A DNA stretch of 62,899 nucleotides from an uncultured Prevotellaceae bacterium (GTDB taxonomy: Bacteria > Bacteroidota > Bacteroidia > Bacteroidales > Bacteroidaceae): NCBI GenBank assembly GCA_902770635.1, contig CACXTX010000006.1:1-62899 (forward strand), given 5' to 3'. This document shows, in pieces, positions 8,976 through 17,987 of this stretch; within the stretch, counting starts at the first letter, position 1; each line of letters begins with the position of its first letter. Position numbers and translations under genes: made by a program. A model generated the notes under the pieces. The model did not search any database, was not told the DNA's origin, and worked only from the letters and a program-made list of their open reading frames with translations.

Positions 8976-10004
8976 TTATTGTGTTAATACAAGCTTATAG
9001 TCAGGATATAAATTCTCTGGAGTGGCTATACATGTTGCTTCAGGGTGATTGATTAAGAATTTGATACGTTCCTTCAGTTGCTGAGTATCTGTAAATATTG
9101 GATCGTAATTGAAGAAATCTCGACAGTATCTAAGTGACAGATTATCTTTGACTAGAGCTCTTTTTTTATTGGAAACACATTCAAAACTAACCCCACTAAC
9201 TCTACAACTAAAATCTTCAGGATAGGCCATGAGAATTATATCAGAGTGATGGAATAGTGACTGGTATTCTGATGGATTTAAATAGTGGTTAATGAATACG
9301 AAGTTCTTTGTGACGTTATCTTTTACTGTCGTACTGCGAAGAATAAGAAGAATGCTGTTTTCTTCTAGGAAAGACAGAAAATCCTTGTCTTCTTCTAACT
9401 TTTCAAAGAATCTTTTATTGGGTCGATTAGAAGGATGGTATATGATGGTCTTAAACGATGATATATCGATTGGAAGGTGGTCATAATCCTTCTTGATATT
9501 GGGCAGGATACATCCATGTGATACAATGTGGAACCTACATCCTTGATGGAGAAAGGGTTTAGACATTTGTTCGTTAAACACAAGAAATGAATTTCTTTTA
9601 GAAAGATTTTTGAGGAAAAACCCTTTTAGTCCTTTTCCTAAATTCCTTCCATTATCATGACAAATGATGTTCATGCCTGAGCATAACGGAATCATGCCTA
9701 AAGTGATTTCGTCTAAACTGGAAAGAATGACTTTGTCATAGCGTTTAAATGACAAATGAATCTTGATGTACATGAGTGTGATAAGGTAAAAAAACCTATT
9801 AACAAATCCCTTGGTGCTATCATAGTTGAAGAAAGAAGGGATAATCAAAGCGTATTGCTGAGGTGGGTAAGGAAGTTGCATGGCAATATCCTTATGCAAG
9901 ACAAGTTTCACTTCAGTTGCTTGTCTTATGAGCGCATCAATATGTATATGGTCAAAATTGATGTGTCCCTTTTGAAAGATATAATTGATATAGAGTACTT
10001 TCAT
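8976..10004 (-). CDS. putative GT-B-fold glycosyltransferase
   Basis: A 342-residue protein, not recognised at family level. The start MKVLYINYIFQKGHINFDH, an alternating strand/helix pattern, the C-terminal segment with SLFHHSDIILMAYPEDFSCRVSGVSFEC, and a late block equivalent to the donor-binding region of GT4-like enzymes suggest a GT-B glycosyltransferase acting in the cytoplasm. No transmembrane segment is obvious. It sits between two other glycosyltransferase genes of the exopolysaccharide operon (6 bp from the GT2-acyltransferase gene). Its base composition is markedly AT-rich, like the flippase and polymerase genes upstream. Function is inferred mostly from context. Confidence 0.55.
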   Translation of the reverse strand: MKVLYINYIFQKGHINFDHIHIDALIRQATEVKLVLHKDIAMQLPYPPQQYALIIPSFFNYDSTKGFVNRFFYLITLMYIKIHLSFKRYDKVILSSLDEITLGMIPLCSGMNIICHDNGRNLGKGLKGFFLKNLSKRNSFLVFNEQMSKPFLHQGCRFHIVSHGCILPNIKKDYDHLPIDISSFKTIIYHPSNRPNKRFFEKLEEDKDFLSFLEENSILLILRSTTVKDNVTKNFVFINHYLNPSEYQSLFHHSDIILMAYPEDFSCRVSGVSFECVSNKKRALVKDNLSLRYCRDFFNYDPIFTDTQQLKERIKFLINHPEATCIATPENLYPDYKLVLTQ

Positions 10005-10010
10005 AAGCCT

Positions 10011-11294
10011 TTATGTAAAGGGTGAATATCCGTGACATTTGTAATGGAGGTCTTCTGTTCTTTTACCAATAATTTTTGCCGGAATACCTCCTACAATGGC
10101 AAAATCAGGCACGTTTTTGTTAACAACGGCACCTGCACATACGACAGCTCCCTTTCCAATATGGACACCTTGGAGGACGGTAGCCCCTACGCCTATCCAT
10201 GCGTAATCATCTATTTGAATACTTTCCCATTTCCCGCTGAAATATCTACTTTGAACATCATGACCTCCAGTCATAATGATGCAGCGATGGGATATTGATA
10301 CATTGTCTCCGATTGTTATTCCTGCTCTTGCGTCAATAATGCACCCCTGATTAATATGACTGTATTCCCCTAATTTTAAGCGCCATGCGTACATGTAATA
10401 GTTTTTCTTCATGATAAATGATCCCTTCCCGATTTGGCTGCCCAACAGACGCAGATATGCTTTCCTGACAGACCAAAATGGAATAAGAGGTAAGATGTCA
10501 TTTACCATCCACTCTGTTCCGAAACCTTTCAAGAATTGGTATAGGGGTGATGACAAGAAGAACTTCTGTAGGACGTTAATTATAAATTTCATAAATAAGA
10601 AGAGGTTGAATTTCCCTTGTGAAAGGACCAAGTAGTTGTACCAATAATTTCTATACGGTTTGTCGGAAATTCCTTCTTTTTGAAATCTTTCAATGACAAT
10701 GTCGATTTTCTTGAAGGTATGTCCTGCTTGATATATTCGGTGTATCATATCCCAGTCAAGGGCATATTTAAGACTTTTCTTTTTGCTGATGTCATATAAG
10801 AATTTTTTTTGTACTTCTGTCTTGACAAGTGATGACCCGTGTCGGTAAATAATACGATAGGATAGTTTATGCCAGTCTGGTGAAGCAACAATCAGTGACT
10901 CCTTTTCTGAAGAGACTTCAATGCTGTCTCCATAGATGACGTCAGTCTGGTCGATGCCATCAGAGGTCATGACATCCTCCAATGTGGTAGCCGTGGCAAA
11001 TTTATCACCACTGTTAAGTACAATAATCCAATTACCTGTTACATGACTGATGCCTTTGTTGAGCGCTTCATATAATCCATCATCATGTTCAGAGCACCAG
11101 TATGCAAGACGGCTGGAATATTCTTTTACGATATCAGCGGTGCCATCAGTACTTCCGCCGTCAATTATAATATACTCTATGTCCTTCCATGTTTGCGACA
11201 GGCAATTCTCTATTGTGTCACGAATCTGATGTACATCATTATATACAACAGTGATAACGCTGACTTTGTGGTTGTTATTTATTCCAGTATCCAT
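10011..11294 (-). CDS. fusion of a GT2 glycosyltransferase with a hexapeptide-repeat acyltransferase
   Basis: A single 427-residue frame with two enzymes. Residues ~10-250 form a GT2 domain: VSVITVVYNDVHQIRDTIEN, IIIDGGSTDGTADIV, then EALNKGISHVTGNWIIVLNSGD (SGD in the DXD position). Residues ~290-427 form a left-handed beta-helix acyltransferase of the WcaF/maltose-acetyltransferase type: GKGSFIM, INQGCIIDARAGITIGDNVS, IGVGATVLQGVHIGKGAVVCAG, ending VGGIPAKIIGKR. The protein may therefore both add a sugar and O-acetylate it. The gene start overlaps the 3' end of the flippase gene by 20 bp. Donor sugar and acetylation site are unknown. Confidence 0.85.
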   Translation of the reverse strand: MDTGINNNHKVSVITVVYNDVHQIRDTIENCLSQTWKDIEYIIIDGGSTDGTADIVKEYSSRLAYWCSEHDDGLYEALNKGISHVTGNWIIVLNSGDKFATATTLEDVMTSDGIDQTDVIYGDSIEVSSEKESLIVASPDWHKLSYRIIYRHGSSLVKTEVQKKFLYDISKKKSLKYALDWDMIHRIYQAGHTFKKIDIVIERFQKEGISDKPYRNYWYNYLVLSQGKFNLFLFMKFIINVLQKFFLSSPLYQFLKGFGTEWMVNDILPLIPFWSVRKAYLRLLGSQIGKGSFIMKKNYYMYAWRLKLGEYSHINQGCIIDARAGITIGDNVSISHRCIIMTGGHDVQSRYFSGKWESIQIDDYAWIGVGATVLQGVHIGKGAVVCAGAVVNKNVPDFAIVGGIPAKIIGKRTEDLHYKCHGYSPFT

Positions 11295-12636
11295 AAGCTT
11301 TCTTATTTATGATGAGCGAACATTGATATAGGTGAATGGAACTCATTAGGGCATAGCATATTGCTGTGGACATAATAATAGTCTCTGTTGTGAGGCTTGA
11401 AAGGTTTAGATAGAGATAGATAATATATATTATCGTTGTAATGACGGATGTATATATCTGAACACGAATCTTGTTTAGACCATTAAGCAAGTATGTCACA
11501 CAGTTGTTCAAATTAAAGAACGAGATGAAACATAATACTAAAGCAGATATGTGAAATGGAACGGCATTGTTATTCCCAATCCAAATTGTATAGAAATAGG
11601 AACTTAAAAGGAGCATGAGTCCTCCCAATATTACCGATATCATCCAAAGACCTATTGCTCGCTTAAAGGTCTTCCTAATCCAAGGGAAATCCTCCTTTAC
11701 ATAAGCATCTGTATATGCATTCCACATGGGTGATATTATGATGGTATAGCCAATAGCCAAAAGATTGAAGTATTTGTAGGCAATGTTATAGGTGGTTACG
11801 GCTTCAGGACCGCTAATCTGTGTGATGAAGAAATTTGAGCCGCCAAAAATAACAAGACAGCTTGTAATCTGAATTATAAAGAACCCAATTCCTTTCCAGA
11901 GAATCTGTTTTGATAGATTTAGGTTGAAACTCTTGAGGGTGGGCTTTAACATTGGGTATCTGATAAATAGTGGAATGGCAGATAAGATATAAATAATAAT
12001 GGGGATAATTGTAAAAATGACTACAACGTATAGGATACTTCTCTCGGAGAAGAATCGCAATGCATATATGGCCGCAAGTGATACTAAAAGACCGACAGCA
12101 CTGAGCATATCGTATAATGCATATTTTTGTAATGCCACGAAAACGAGTCCGATGTTCTTAATAACAAATGCAACTAAGGTAAAGAATACTGCTACTTGAA
12201 GTGCCCCTTTTAACTCAAGCCTATCAACTTTTGTGGTGTTGAAAATGGCTGAAGAATCGACAGTTTCTGTGATAATAAGTGAAATGCCCCCTAATACTAA
12301 TGCGATGATGGTTAGCATACCAAGGGTTGTTGTAAGATAGGTGCGGCCTAAATAAAAATCTCCTTTGGAAATGGCTGATGTTAAATAGTTGCGCATACCA
12401 TTGCCCAAACCGACATCAAAAAATGAAAACCACATAAGCATGGATGATATTGTCATCCATACTCCAAACTGCTCAGTGTGCAAATAACCAAGTGTGGCAG
12501 GTACGATAAGAAATGAAACGACCATTCCAATCAGTTTGCACAAAGCTGACAATAGGATGTTTTTGCGTACTATTGATGTCCTCTTGTCTTGACTGTGGAA
12601 TCTTTCCTTTATTTCTGTTATCATTGATAGACTCAT
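11275..12636 (-). CDS. wzx: Wzx-like oligosaccharide flippase
   Basis: A 453-residue integral membrane protein with about 12-14 predicted hydrophobic segments. It has the MATE-like flippase start seen in polysaccharide biosynthesis proteins (IVRKNILLSALCKLIGMVVS, then TEQFGVWMTISSML and FDVGLGNGMRNYL). It is expected to flip the lipid-linked repeat unit from the cytoplasmic to the periplasmic face. Its ATG overlaps the stop of the EpsG gene (ATGA), and its end overlaps the start of the GT2-acyltransferase gene, so the genes are tightly coupled. AT-rich composition is typical of horizontally exchanged serotype genes. Confidence 0.88.
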   Translation of the reverse strand: MSLSMITEIKERFHSQDKRTSIVRKNILLSALCKLIGMVVSFLIVPATLGYLHTEQFGVWMTISSMLMWFSFFDVGLGNGMRNYLTSAISKGDFYLGRTYLTTTLGMLTIIALVLGGISLIITETVDSSAIFNTTKVDRLELKGALQVAVFFTLVAFVIKNIGLVFVALQKYALYDMLSAVGLLVSLAAIYALRFFSERSILYVVVIFTIIPIIIYILSAIPLFIRYPMLKPTLKSFNLNLSKQILWKGIGFFIIQITSCLVIFGGSNFFITQISGPEAVTTYNIAYKYFNLLAIGYTIIISPMWNAYTDAYVKEDFPWIRKTFKRAIGLWMISVILGGLMLLLSSYFYTIWIGNNNAVPFHISALVLCFISFFNLNNCVTYLLNGLNKIRVQIYTSVITTIIYIIYLYLNLSSLTTETIIMSTAICYALMSSIHLYQCSLIINKKAYGYWNK

Positions 12637-13772
12637 TCACCAAAGTTTTTTTGGAATATGACTTTTCGTTCATTGTATGTGTCGGCCTCAATAAGGACGT
12701 TGTCATAATTGTATATAATGTCATTGGATGAATTATACATCTTAACAAGACAATACATACAAAGCATCGAAAGATATAAACGTTTATTTCTTATAGCTAT
12801 AATGCATTTCTCGAAGTCTATCCATATAGGAATGTATGCAAAGGCAAATAACATGGACATGCGCACGCTGATGGTTTTAAATTCGCTAAGGGCAAAATAC
12901 ATAATGAAAAAGAGTGTCATGCAATTAATAAATAGTGGCCCTTTTTGAATGTTTTTCAACTTATCGTAAAAAAAGAAAATTAGGATTCCGGTAAAGAGCC
13001 TCTCAATATAGCCGATGCTAATTTGGAAACTTGAAGACGGTAAAAGACGCGTATATTCGTCAATATGCTCTCGTGTTGTCGGGTCAAGGAATGATGCAAT
13101 GAGGGAAACGATACTTATCAAGATGGGAATTTTAAGTAAAAGTATCATATTCCCAACAACGAAAATGCCAGCATATATGTACTTGTTCCAGTCTTTGTGA
13201 AGGAAAAGGTAAAGTGGTAGATACAATATAGCGGACGTGTGGAATAAGACGGCGATAATACATGCAACATAATAATTTATTGGCTTGCGGTTAATAATAA
13301 ATTCTATTGCGTTCATGAAAATGAGTATTGCTATAGAATTCCTCAGCAGGTCTGTAACAATCGCTAATCCGCCCATGCATAAAAATACGATAATCCCCAG
13401 AGGTATATTGCTGATGTATTTGTGTAGGAACCGTAATAATAGCAAAGTGTTAATGAAACAGCATATAAGGATGAAAAAATGATAATTGTTATAAATCGAT
13501 TTGCAGATAACCACTAAGACTGTAAATCCTGGTTCATACCAATGCCCATTAAAAAGGGCTTGCTGTAAATCTGCTGGGATGCTTTGGAAACTTGGATAAT
13601 AGACATTCCAGTCATAAAAGCAGAAACCACGAAAGCCGAAAAAAACGAGGAACACCACACCACAAAGTGAGGTGATGATTCCTTTCTTTGTCGCATCATT
13701 GGTATAATGATACCACAAAGCTAATATGCCATAAAAACATATTAATGTGATATATGGCCATGCGTACTCCAT
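12633..13772 (-). CDS. EpsG-family (Wzy-like) polysaccharide polymerase
   Basis: A 379-residue membrane protein with about ten hydrophobic segments. The N-terminal part contains FFGFRGFCFYDWNVYYPSF and YEPGFTVLVVICKSI, matching the EpsG family, which takes the role of Wzy polymerases. It would join repeat units in the periplasm. It follows the chain-length gene wzz with no gap (stop at 13773, start at 13772) and overlaps wzx by 4 bp, as expected of a Wzx/Wzy/Wzz-type export system. Wzy proteins diverge strongly, so the exact polymer is unknowable from sequence. Confidence 0.85.
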   Translation of the reverse strand: MEYAWPYITLICFYGILALWYHYTNDATKKGIITSLCGVVFLVFFGFRGFCFYDWNVYYPSFQSIPADLQQALFNGHWYEPGFTVLVVICKSIYNNYHFFILICCFINTLLLLRFLHKYISNIPLGIIVFLCMGGLAIVTDLLRNSIAILIFMNAIEFIINRKPINYYVACIIAVLFHTSAILYLPLYLFLHKDWNKYIYAGIFVVGNMILLLKIPILISIVSLIASFLDPTTREHIDEYTRLLPSSSFQISIGYIERLFTGILIFFFYDKLKNIQKGPLFINCMTLFFIMYFALSEFKTISVRMSMLFAFAYIPIWIDFEKCIIAIRNKRLYLSMLCMYCLVKMYNSSNDIIYNYDNVLIEADTYNERKVIFQKNFGE

Positions 13773-14846
13773 TTACTTCTTGATGTGATGAAAGATTCTT
13801 TTTATATCCTTTCTCAATAGAATATAGAACGAACCGACAATACCTCCAAAGATAAAATACAGGATGACGATAATAGAGCGTGGAGTACTGGAAGCTTTGT
13901 TGGGCACAGAGGCTTGTTGAATGATGGTAAAAGCAGGAGTTTGTTCTTGTATCTTGGCCTTTGCTTGTTGAACTTGAGTACTTATTTGGTTGTATATATT
14001 GAACTTTAACTGCATCTCGTTTTCTAATTCACTAAGTCGAGTTTCCACGGAAGTCAAAGCAATCTTTGTATTTGCCTCACTATAATCTGCATACTTTTTT
14101 TGAGATTGCAGATACTCTTTCTTGCTCTCATTTAGGAGCTTTTGATAATATACCAAATCGTTTTTTGCTTTTTTTGTCCTATACTCAATAATATAGTCTC
14201 GTAGATGTTTTTGAATAGTATCGACAATGATGGTTGCAACCTGCGGGTCTTGGTCTTTTACACCAATAGTGATAATTCGGGTTTTACCATCAACAATACA
14301 ACTGATAGATCCTTTGATATAATCAACTATTTTCTCTTGGGACTTGGTGAGGTGAGTAGGATCAAATACCGTGTTATTGCTTGATACTTCCTTCTTAGGG
14401 AGTAAAGAGGAAAGGAAATATGCGGGATATCCCCAAAAGCCAGTTCTTAAATCTTTATTGATATAGTCATAAAATCTCTTTCTAGTGGTGTCTTCTTTCT
14501 TATGTACTTTGACATCTAATAAAGAGATAATGAAATCATTAGATAAAAGAACTGTCGGGTAGATTTCTGGGTAAATAGCATCCATTGTAGATTTTCCCCC
14601 CAGGTCTATTCCAAAAGTGGAAGCCATACTGGCTAAACTTTCAGAAAGTCCGACGCCGCCAGTACTCATCTCGGGAGCTAGAATGACCTCGGAGGTGTAT
14701 TCTTTGGGATTGACTAATGCAACAAGAATTCCCAGAATGGTAAATCCCCCCACAATTTTTGTGAGCAGGATTCTTTCTGCTAGGATTCGTTTGATAATGC
14801 CAATGAAATCTATTTCCTTATTTTTTACTTCTATCTTTTCTTCCAT
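13773..14846 (-). CDS. wzz: Wzz-type chain-length determinant
   Basis: A 357-residue inner-membrane protein. It has a first membrane segment near residues 33-50 (VGGFTILGILVALVNPKEY), a large periplasmic coiled-coil region (about 220-310), and a second membrane segment near the end (IIVILYFIFGGIVGSFYIL) followed by a short basic tail. The Pro-rich STPRSIIVILY before the last helix is a Wzz hallmark. No tyrosine-kinase domain is attached. It controls polymer length together with the EpsG-like polymerase and links to the Wza-like exporter, whose gene ends 11 bp upstream. Confidence 0.88.
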   Translation of the reverse strand: MEEKIEVKNKEIDFIGIIKRILAERILLTKIVGGFTILGILVALVNPKEYTSEVILAPEMSTGGVGLSESLASMASTFGIDLGGKSTMDAIYPEIYPTVLLSNDFIISLLDVKVHKKEDTTRKRFYDYINKDLRTGFWGYPAYFLSSLLPKKEVSSNNTVFDPTHLTKSQEKIVDYIKGSISCIVDGKTRIITIGVKDQDPQVATIIVDTIQKHLRDYIIEYRTKKAKNDLVYYQKLLNESKKEYLQSQKKYADYSEANTKIALTSVETRLSELENEMQLKFNIYNQISTQVQQAKAKIQEQTPAFTIIQQASVPNKASSTPRSIIVILYFIFGGIVGSFYILLRKDIKRIFHHIKK

Positions 14847-14857
14847 AATCTTCTAAT

Positions 14858-17392
14858 TTACTTCGTCAAATTAGCAATAGTGGCAATCATGGTGCCGAGT
14901 GAGGCAGCGGTAGTTCCGATGCTGAGCCATTGCTGAAGACCGAATCCTTGGCGTTGGCGCTTGGTAGGAACTACAATCTGACAACCAGGACGTGGTTTGT
15001 GCTTGCGGTCCGCACGGGCTACCATGCCATTCATGTAGATGATGATGGTCTGGCTCTTCTTGGCTGTGGATGTGGTACCTCCAGCCAGGTCTATATAGTA
15101 TTTGGCATCTTTCCCTTCCTTGAAATAGACGGTGTTGGGATAGAGCACCTCTCCGTTGATTTTAACGGTACCGTCATAGTGGGGAACGACGATGCGGTCG
15201 CCTTCACGTAAGATGGGGTCATCGTCGCTGCCAGGATTCTTCAAGGCTTTGTCGAGCTCAATACCTACGGGGTAGTTGGCATTGGTCATGAGCTTCTTGA
15301 CGTCGATAGAGTCTCGTCCAGAGTTACGCTGTGCGGTACGAAGCACTACTTCCATTTGTTCGCGTTCTTCGGGAGTCATCAGACGCAGCAGTTTTGTGCC
15401 TTCTGGATAGGCTCGTTTGGTGAGTCCTCCCGCCTGCTTGATGACGTCGCTTAGGCGCTGTCCTTTGCTGGATAGGGTGTAGTTGCCTTCAAACTGGACT
15501 TCTCCTTCTACCGTTACATTCTGCTGTTCGGTATAGTTAGGGCTGCGGCGCACATAGACTTCGTCGAAGGGCATCAGTCTGAAGTCTGGCTGATCGGCAA
15601 TGTTAAAGTCAGGCGTCAGTTTAAAGCTGAACGTCTGGGCAATCTGGTCATCAGCCTCAGTTGCATTCGGATTGCTGATGCGGCGCGACACGTCCACTTT
15701 TACCAGTGAAGCGGCATCGGTAGGACCTCCTGCTTGCAGGATGAGGTCTTCTACACTCTCGTTGGCTGCATATTTATAGGTTCCAGGATAGAGTACCTCG
15801 CCATTGATGGTTACCGTTTGCTTCTGTACTTTCTCCTCACGACTGGCAATGTAGAGCACATCTTCGTTGCGCAAGGGAACATCGGGGGTAGTGCCTTCCA
15901 GGATGCCGCGAATGTCCACGCTCAGCACTTCCAGCGTGCGGTCTGCTCTCATGCGGTGCATGACGGCATGTTGCGAGATGGCTCCCTCTGTCAGACCTGC
16001 TGCTGCCTCTACCAATGCCTTGACAGTGCTGATGTTTTTGCCTACATGGTACATGCCTGGGCGGAATACGGCACCTTTGATTTCAACCATGTTCTGATAG
16101 CGGTTCAGAGTGGAGTCAACGCTAACGGAGTCTTCGTCCATCAGCTTGAATTGGCTCATGTCGAACTCGCCGACACTGAATACGGAATATTGGTTGCCTG
16201 CCTTGCGGTTGATGCGGATAGCCTTTGTATAAGCGTCTCCCGTAAACCCTCCTGCATAGCGGAGTAGGGTAGCGGCGCTTTCCGTCTTCTTCATCTCGTA
16301 GAACATGGGGCGCTTTACCTTACCCGTGATGTTTACCAAGGCTTCGTAGGGACCAACGGTGATGACGTCGTTGTCTTGCAGACGAACATCGCCCGTCAGT
16401 TTTCCGTTGAGCAAGAAGTCATAGACATCGACGCTGGTAACTTGTCTGCCGCGACGGAATACCTTGACATTTCGCAAAGTACCTATCTCGTTAGGACCAC
16501 CAGCCATGTAGAGGGCGTTATAAACAGTGGCAAAAGCTGACATGGCATAAGTGCCGGGCATCTTCACCTCACCCATGATGTTTACCGTAATGGTACGGGT
16601 CTGGCCCAGTGTCAAGTCAATCTGAGAGCCTTGATAGCGAGGTCCTAAGACTTTCTTCAGGCGAGCCTTTGCCTGGCTTACGGACAGACCCCCCAACTGG
16701 ATGACGCCAATACCCTCAATGGTGATGGTGCCGTCTGGCGAGATGGTTTCTGTAATGCTTTCCTGAGAAGCTCCCCAGATGTCCACGTTAACGGCATCGC
16801 CAGGTCCGAGACGATAATTCTGCGGAGTAGCCAGATTCATCGAACTCTCAAAGGTCAGGTTCTTGTTGTTGAACACGTCGTGGCCGAATATCTTTCGCTT
16901 ACTCTCTTTCTCTTCCTCCATGAAGTATTTCAGCGAGTCGGGCATCATGAAGTCCATGGCCTCGTCCATCTCCACGAAGTCCTTGTCGTTTTCATCGTAG
17001 GTGCGCTTCTGCTTCTTTTTGAAATCCTCCATCTTGCTGTCCTTGATGCGGAACTGCGAAGCTTTCTTCTGGTCTTTCTTGGCCTGCTCCTCACGCTTTT
17101 CGCCATTGGCCTCGCGCATTCTGGTCTTTACGGCCTTTGATCCTGCGGTGATGTCCTCAGCCCCTAATGTGCCGTTTTTTATCTGCTTCTGATATTTCTT
17201 TTGGATGCGACGTATTTGCTCAATAGTCACACCGCGTTGTATCAGTTGGGTAACAATCTGCTGGCGTGAAACTCCCTTGGCGTTCTGTTCAATGACATAG
17301 TCCATCACTTGGTTATCTGTCATGCCAGACTGAGCCCATGTCGTGGCTGTTGCCATGAGCAGACAGAGTATGATTGTAGATATTCGTTTCAT
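14858..17392 (-). CDS. Wza-like polysaccharide export protein with multiple SLBB domains
   Basis: An outer-membrane/periplasmic exporter of 844 residues from the ATG at 17392; an ATG at 17404 is also possible. A signal peptide (MKRISTIILCLLMATATTWA) is followed by a charged helical region (residues ~25-150), then the Poly_export motif LGPGDAVNVDIWG and a series of about six SLBB domains, each starting like VNIMGEVKMPGTY or VTINGEVLYPGTY. The end is VPTKRQRQGFGLQQWLSIGTTAASLGTMIATIANLTK, with one hydrophobic helix. It is longer than E. coli Wza, as usual in Bacteroidetes. It is the first gene of the capsule operon; a -7 element (TAATTTTG) lies at 17445-17452. Confidence 0.88.
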   Translation of the reverse strand: MKRISTIILCLLMATATTWAQSGMTDNQVMDYVIEQNAKGVSRQQIVTQLIQRGVTIEQIRRIQKKYQKQIKNGTLGAEDITAGSKAVKTRMREANGEKREEQAKKDQKKASQFRIKDSKMEDFKKKQKRTYDENDKDFVEMDEAMDFMMPDSLKYFMEEEKESKRKIFGHDVFNNKNLTFESSMNLATPQNYRLGPGDAVNVDIWGASQESITETISPDGTITIEGIGVIQLGGLSVSQAKARLKKVLGPRYQGSQIDLTLGQTRTITVNIMGEVKMPGTYAMSAFATVYNALYMAGGPNEIGTLRNVKVFRRGRQVTSVDVYDFLLNGKLTGDVRLQDNDVITVGPYEALVNITGKVKRPMFYEMKKTESAATLLRYAGGFTGDAYTKAIRINRKAGNQYSVFSVGEFDMSQFKLMDEDSVSVDSTLNRYQNMVEIKGAVFRPGMYHVGKNISTVKALVEAAAGLTEGAISQHAVMHRMRADRTLEVLSVDIRGILEGTTPDVPLRNEDVLYIASREEKVQKQTVTINGEVLYPGTYKYAANESVEDLILQAGGPTDAASLVKVDVSRRISNPNATEADDQIAQTFSFKLTPDFNIADQPDFRLMPFDEVYVRRSPNYTEQQNVTVEGEVQFEGNYTLSSKGQRLSDVIKQAGGLTKRAYPEGTKLLRLMTPEEREQMEVVLRTAQRNSGRDSIDVKKLMTNANYPVGIELDKALKNPGSDDDPILREGDRIVVPHYDGTVKINGEVLYPNTVYFKEGKDAKYYIDLAGGTTSTAKKSQTIIIYMNGMVARADRKHKPRPGCQIVVPTKRQRQGFGLQQWLSIGTTAASLGTMIATIANLTK

Positions 17393-17444
17393 GTTCGTGC
17401 GCATTAATAATATATAAAAACACGTTGTAGTGCAAAATATTGTG

Positions 17445-17452
17445 CAAAATTA
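17445..17452 (-). promoter_or_regulatory. Bacteroidetes -7 element in front of the exopolysaccharide operon
   Basis: The minus strand reads TAATTTTG, matching TAnnTTTG, 52 bp upstream of the wza-like start. No convincing TTTG -33 box is visible at 19-21 bp. This is a plausible promoter for the whole capsule cluster. Confidence 0.5.
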
Positions 17453-17495
17453 GCGATTTTTTCTGAAAAACCATGGTTGTATCAGAAATAAATTG

Positions 17496-17503
17496 TATTT
17501 TTG
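17496..17503 (+). promoter_or_regulatory. -7 promoter element of ssrA
   Basis: TATTTTTG matches the Bacteroidetes -7 consensus and lies 24 bp before the predicted tmRNA 5' end, so a short precursor would be trimmed. A weak TTG occurs upstream with a shorter spacer than usual. Confidence 0.5.
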
Positions 17504-17527
17504 CAGTCCAATTACGATATTATTCTT

Positions 17528-17922
17528 GGGGGTGACTGGATTTGACAGCGAGCTGAGATGGTACGTAAGCATGCGGAGTGAAGACTGTGTACTCCATAAT
17601 CCATTCGGTCAAAAATTTAATTGGCGAAAACAAGTACGCTCTCGCTGCCTAATCGAAGTACAGTAGATTACTGGCTTTATTCTCCTACTAGGTAGGGGAA
17701 CGAGACATCGCTCCAAGGATGTTGTCCCGAATCTGAGGAACAAGCGGTGCAGGTAAATCGGGAATAGTCAGGCTAGGCCTCGATAGTCTGATGAGATTTA
17801 GAGGATAAGGTTGCAGTTGGTGGCTTGGGTCTTGCTGCGGCTCGAAAATGAAGGCCAAGATAAGCATGTAGAAAGCGTATGGTTTCCTCGTGTGGACGAG
17901 GGTTCGATTCCCTCCACTTCCA
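17528..17922 (+). ncRNA. ssrA: tmRNA (ssrA)
   Basis: Transfer-messenger RNA for rescue of stalled ribosomes. The 5' end GGGGGTG pairs with CACTTCC at 17915-17921 as the acceptor stem, with two G-U pairs. The T arm is GAGGG-TTCGATT-CCCTC. A discriminator A (17922) follows and CCA is not encoded. The tag reading frame at 17623-17652 encodes GENKYALAA followed by TAA, a typical Bacteroidetes tag ending in YALAA that directs proteolysis. Length is 395 nt. The 3' 19 nt are repeated directly downstream, and a strong terminator follows. SmpB, the partner protein, is not in the window. Confidence 0.95.
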
Positions 17923-17954
17923 CTATCGTTACTTACGATTCCCTCCACTTCCAC
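17905..17954 (+). repeat. direct repeat of the tmRNA 3' end (19 bp, two copies)
   Basis: The 19 bases ending the tmRNA (17905-17923, CGATTCCCTCCACTTCCAC) occur again at 17936-17954, with 12 bases between. A second copy of a tmRNA 3' end is what remains after an element integrated at ssrA is lost, or arises by local duplication. Confidence 0.85.
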
Positions 17955-17987
17955 AAAAAAATAGCGATGCCAAATCGCTATTTTTTT
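17955..17987. terminator. bidirectional Rho-independent terminator after ssrA
   Basis: AATAGCGAT pairs with ATCGCTATT around a 5-nt loop, flanked by a run of A on the left and a run of T on the right. It can therefore stop both ssrA (plus) and the converging phosphatase gene (minus). The minus gene's stop codon (17978) lies inside the stem. Confidence 0.85.

Noticed and set aside
17902-17954. Separate tRNA gene at the duplicated CCCTCCACTTCCAC
   Set aside because: Only a T-arm/acceptor-like end is present; no D or anticodon arms can be formed.
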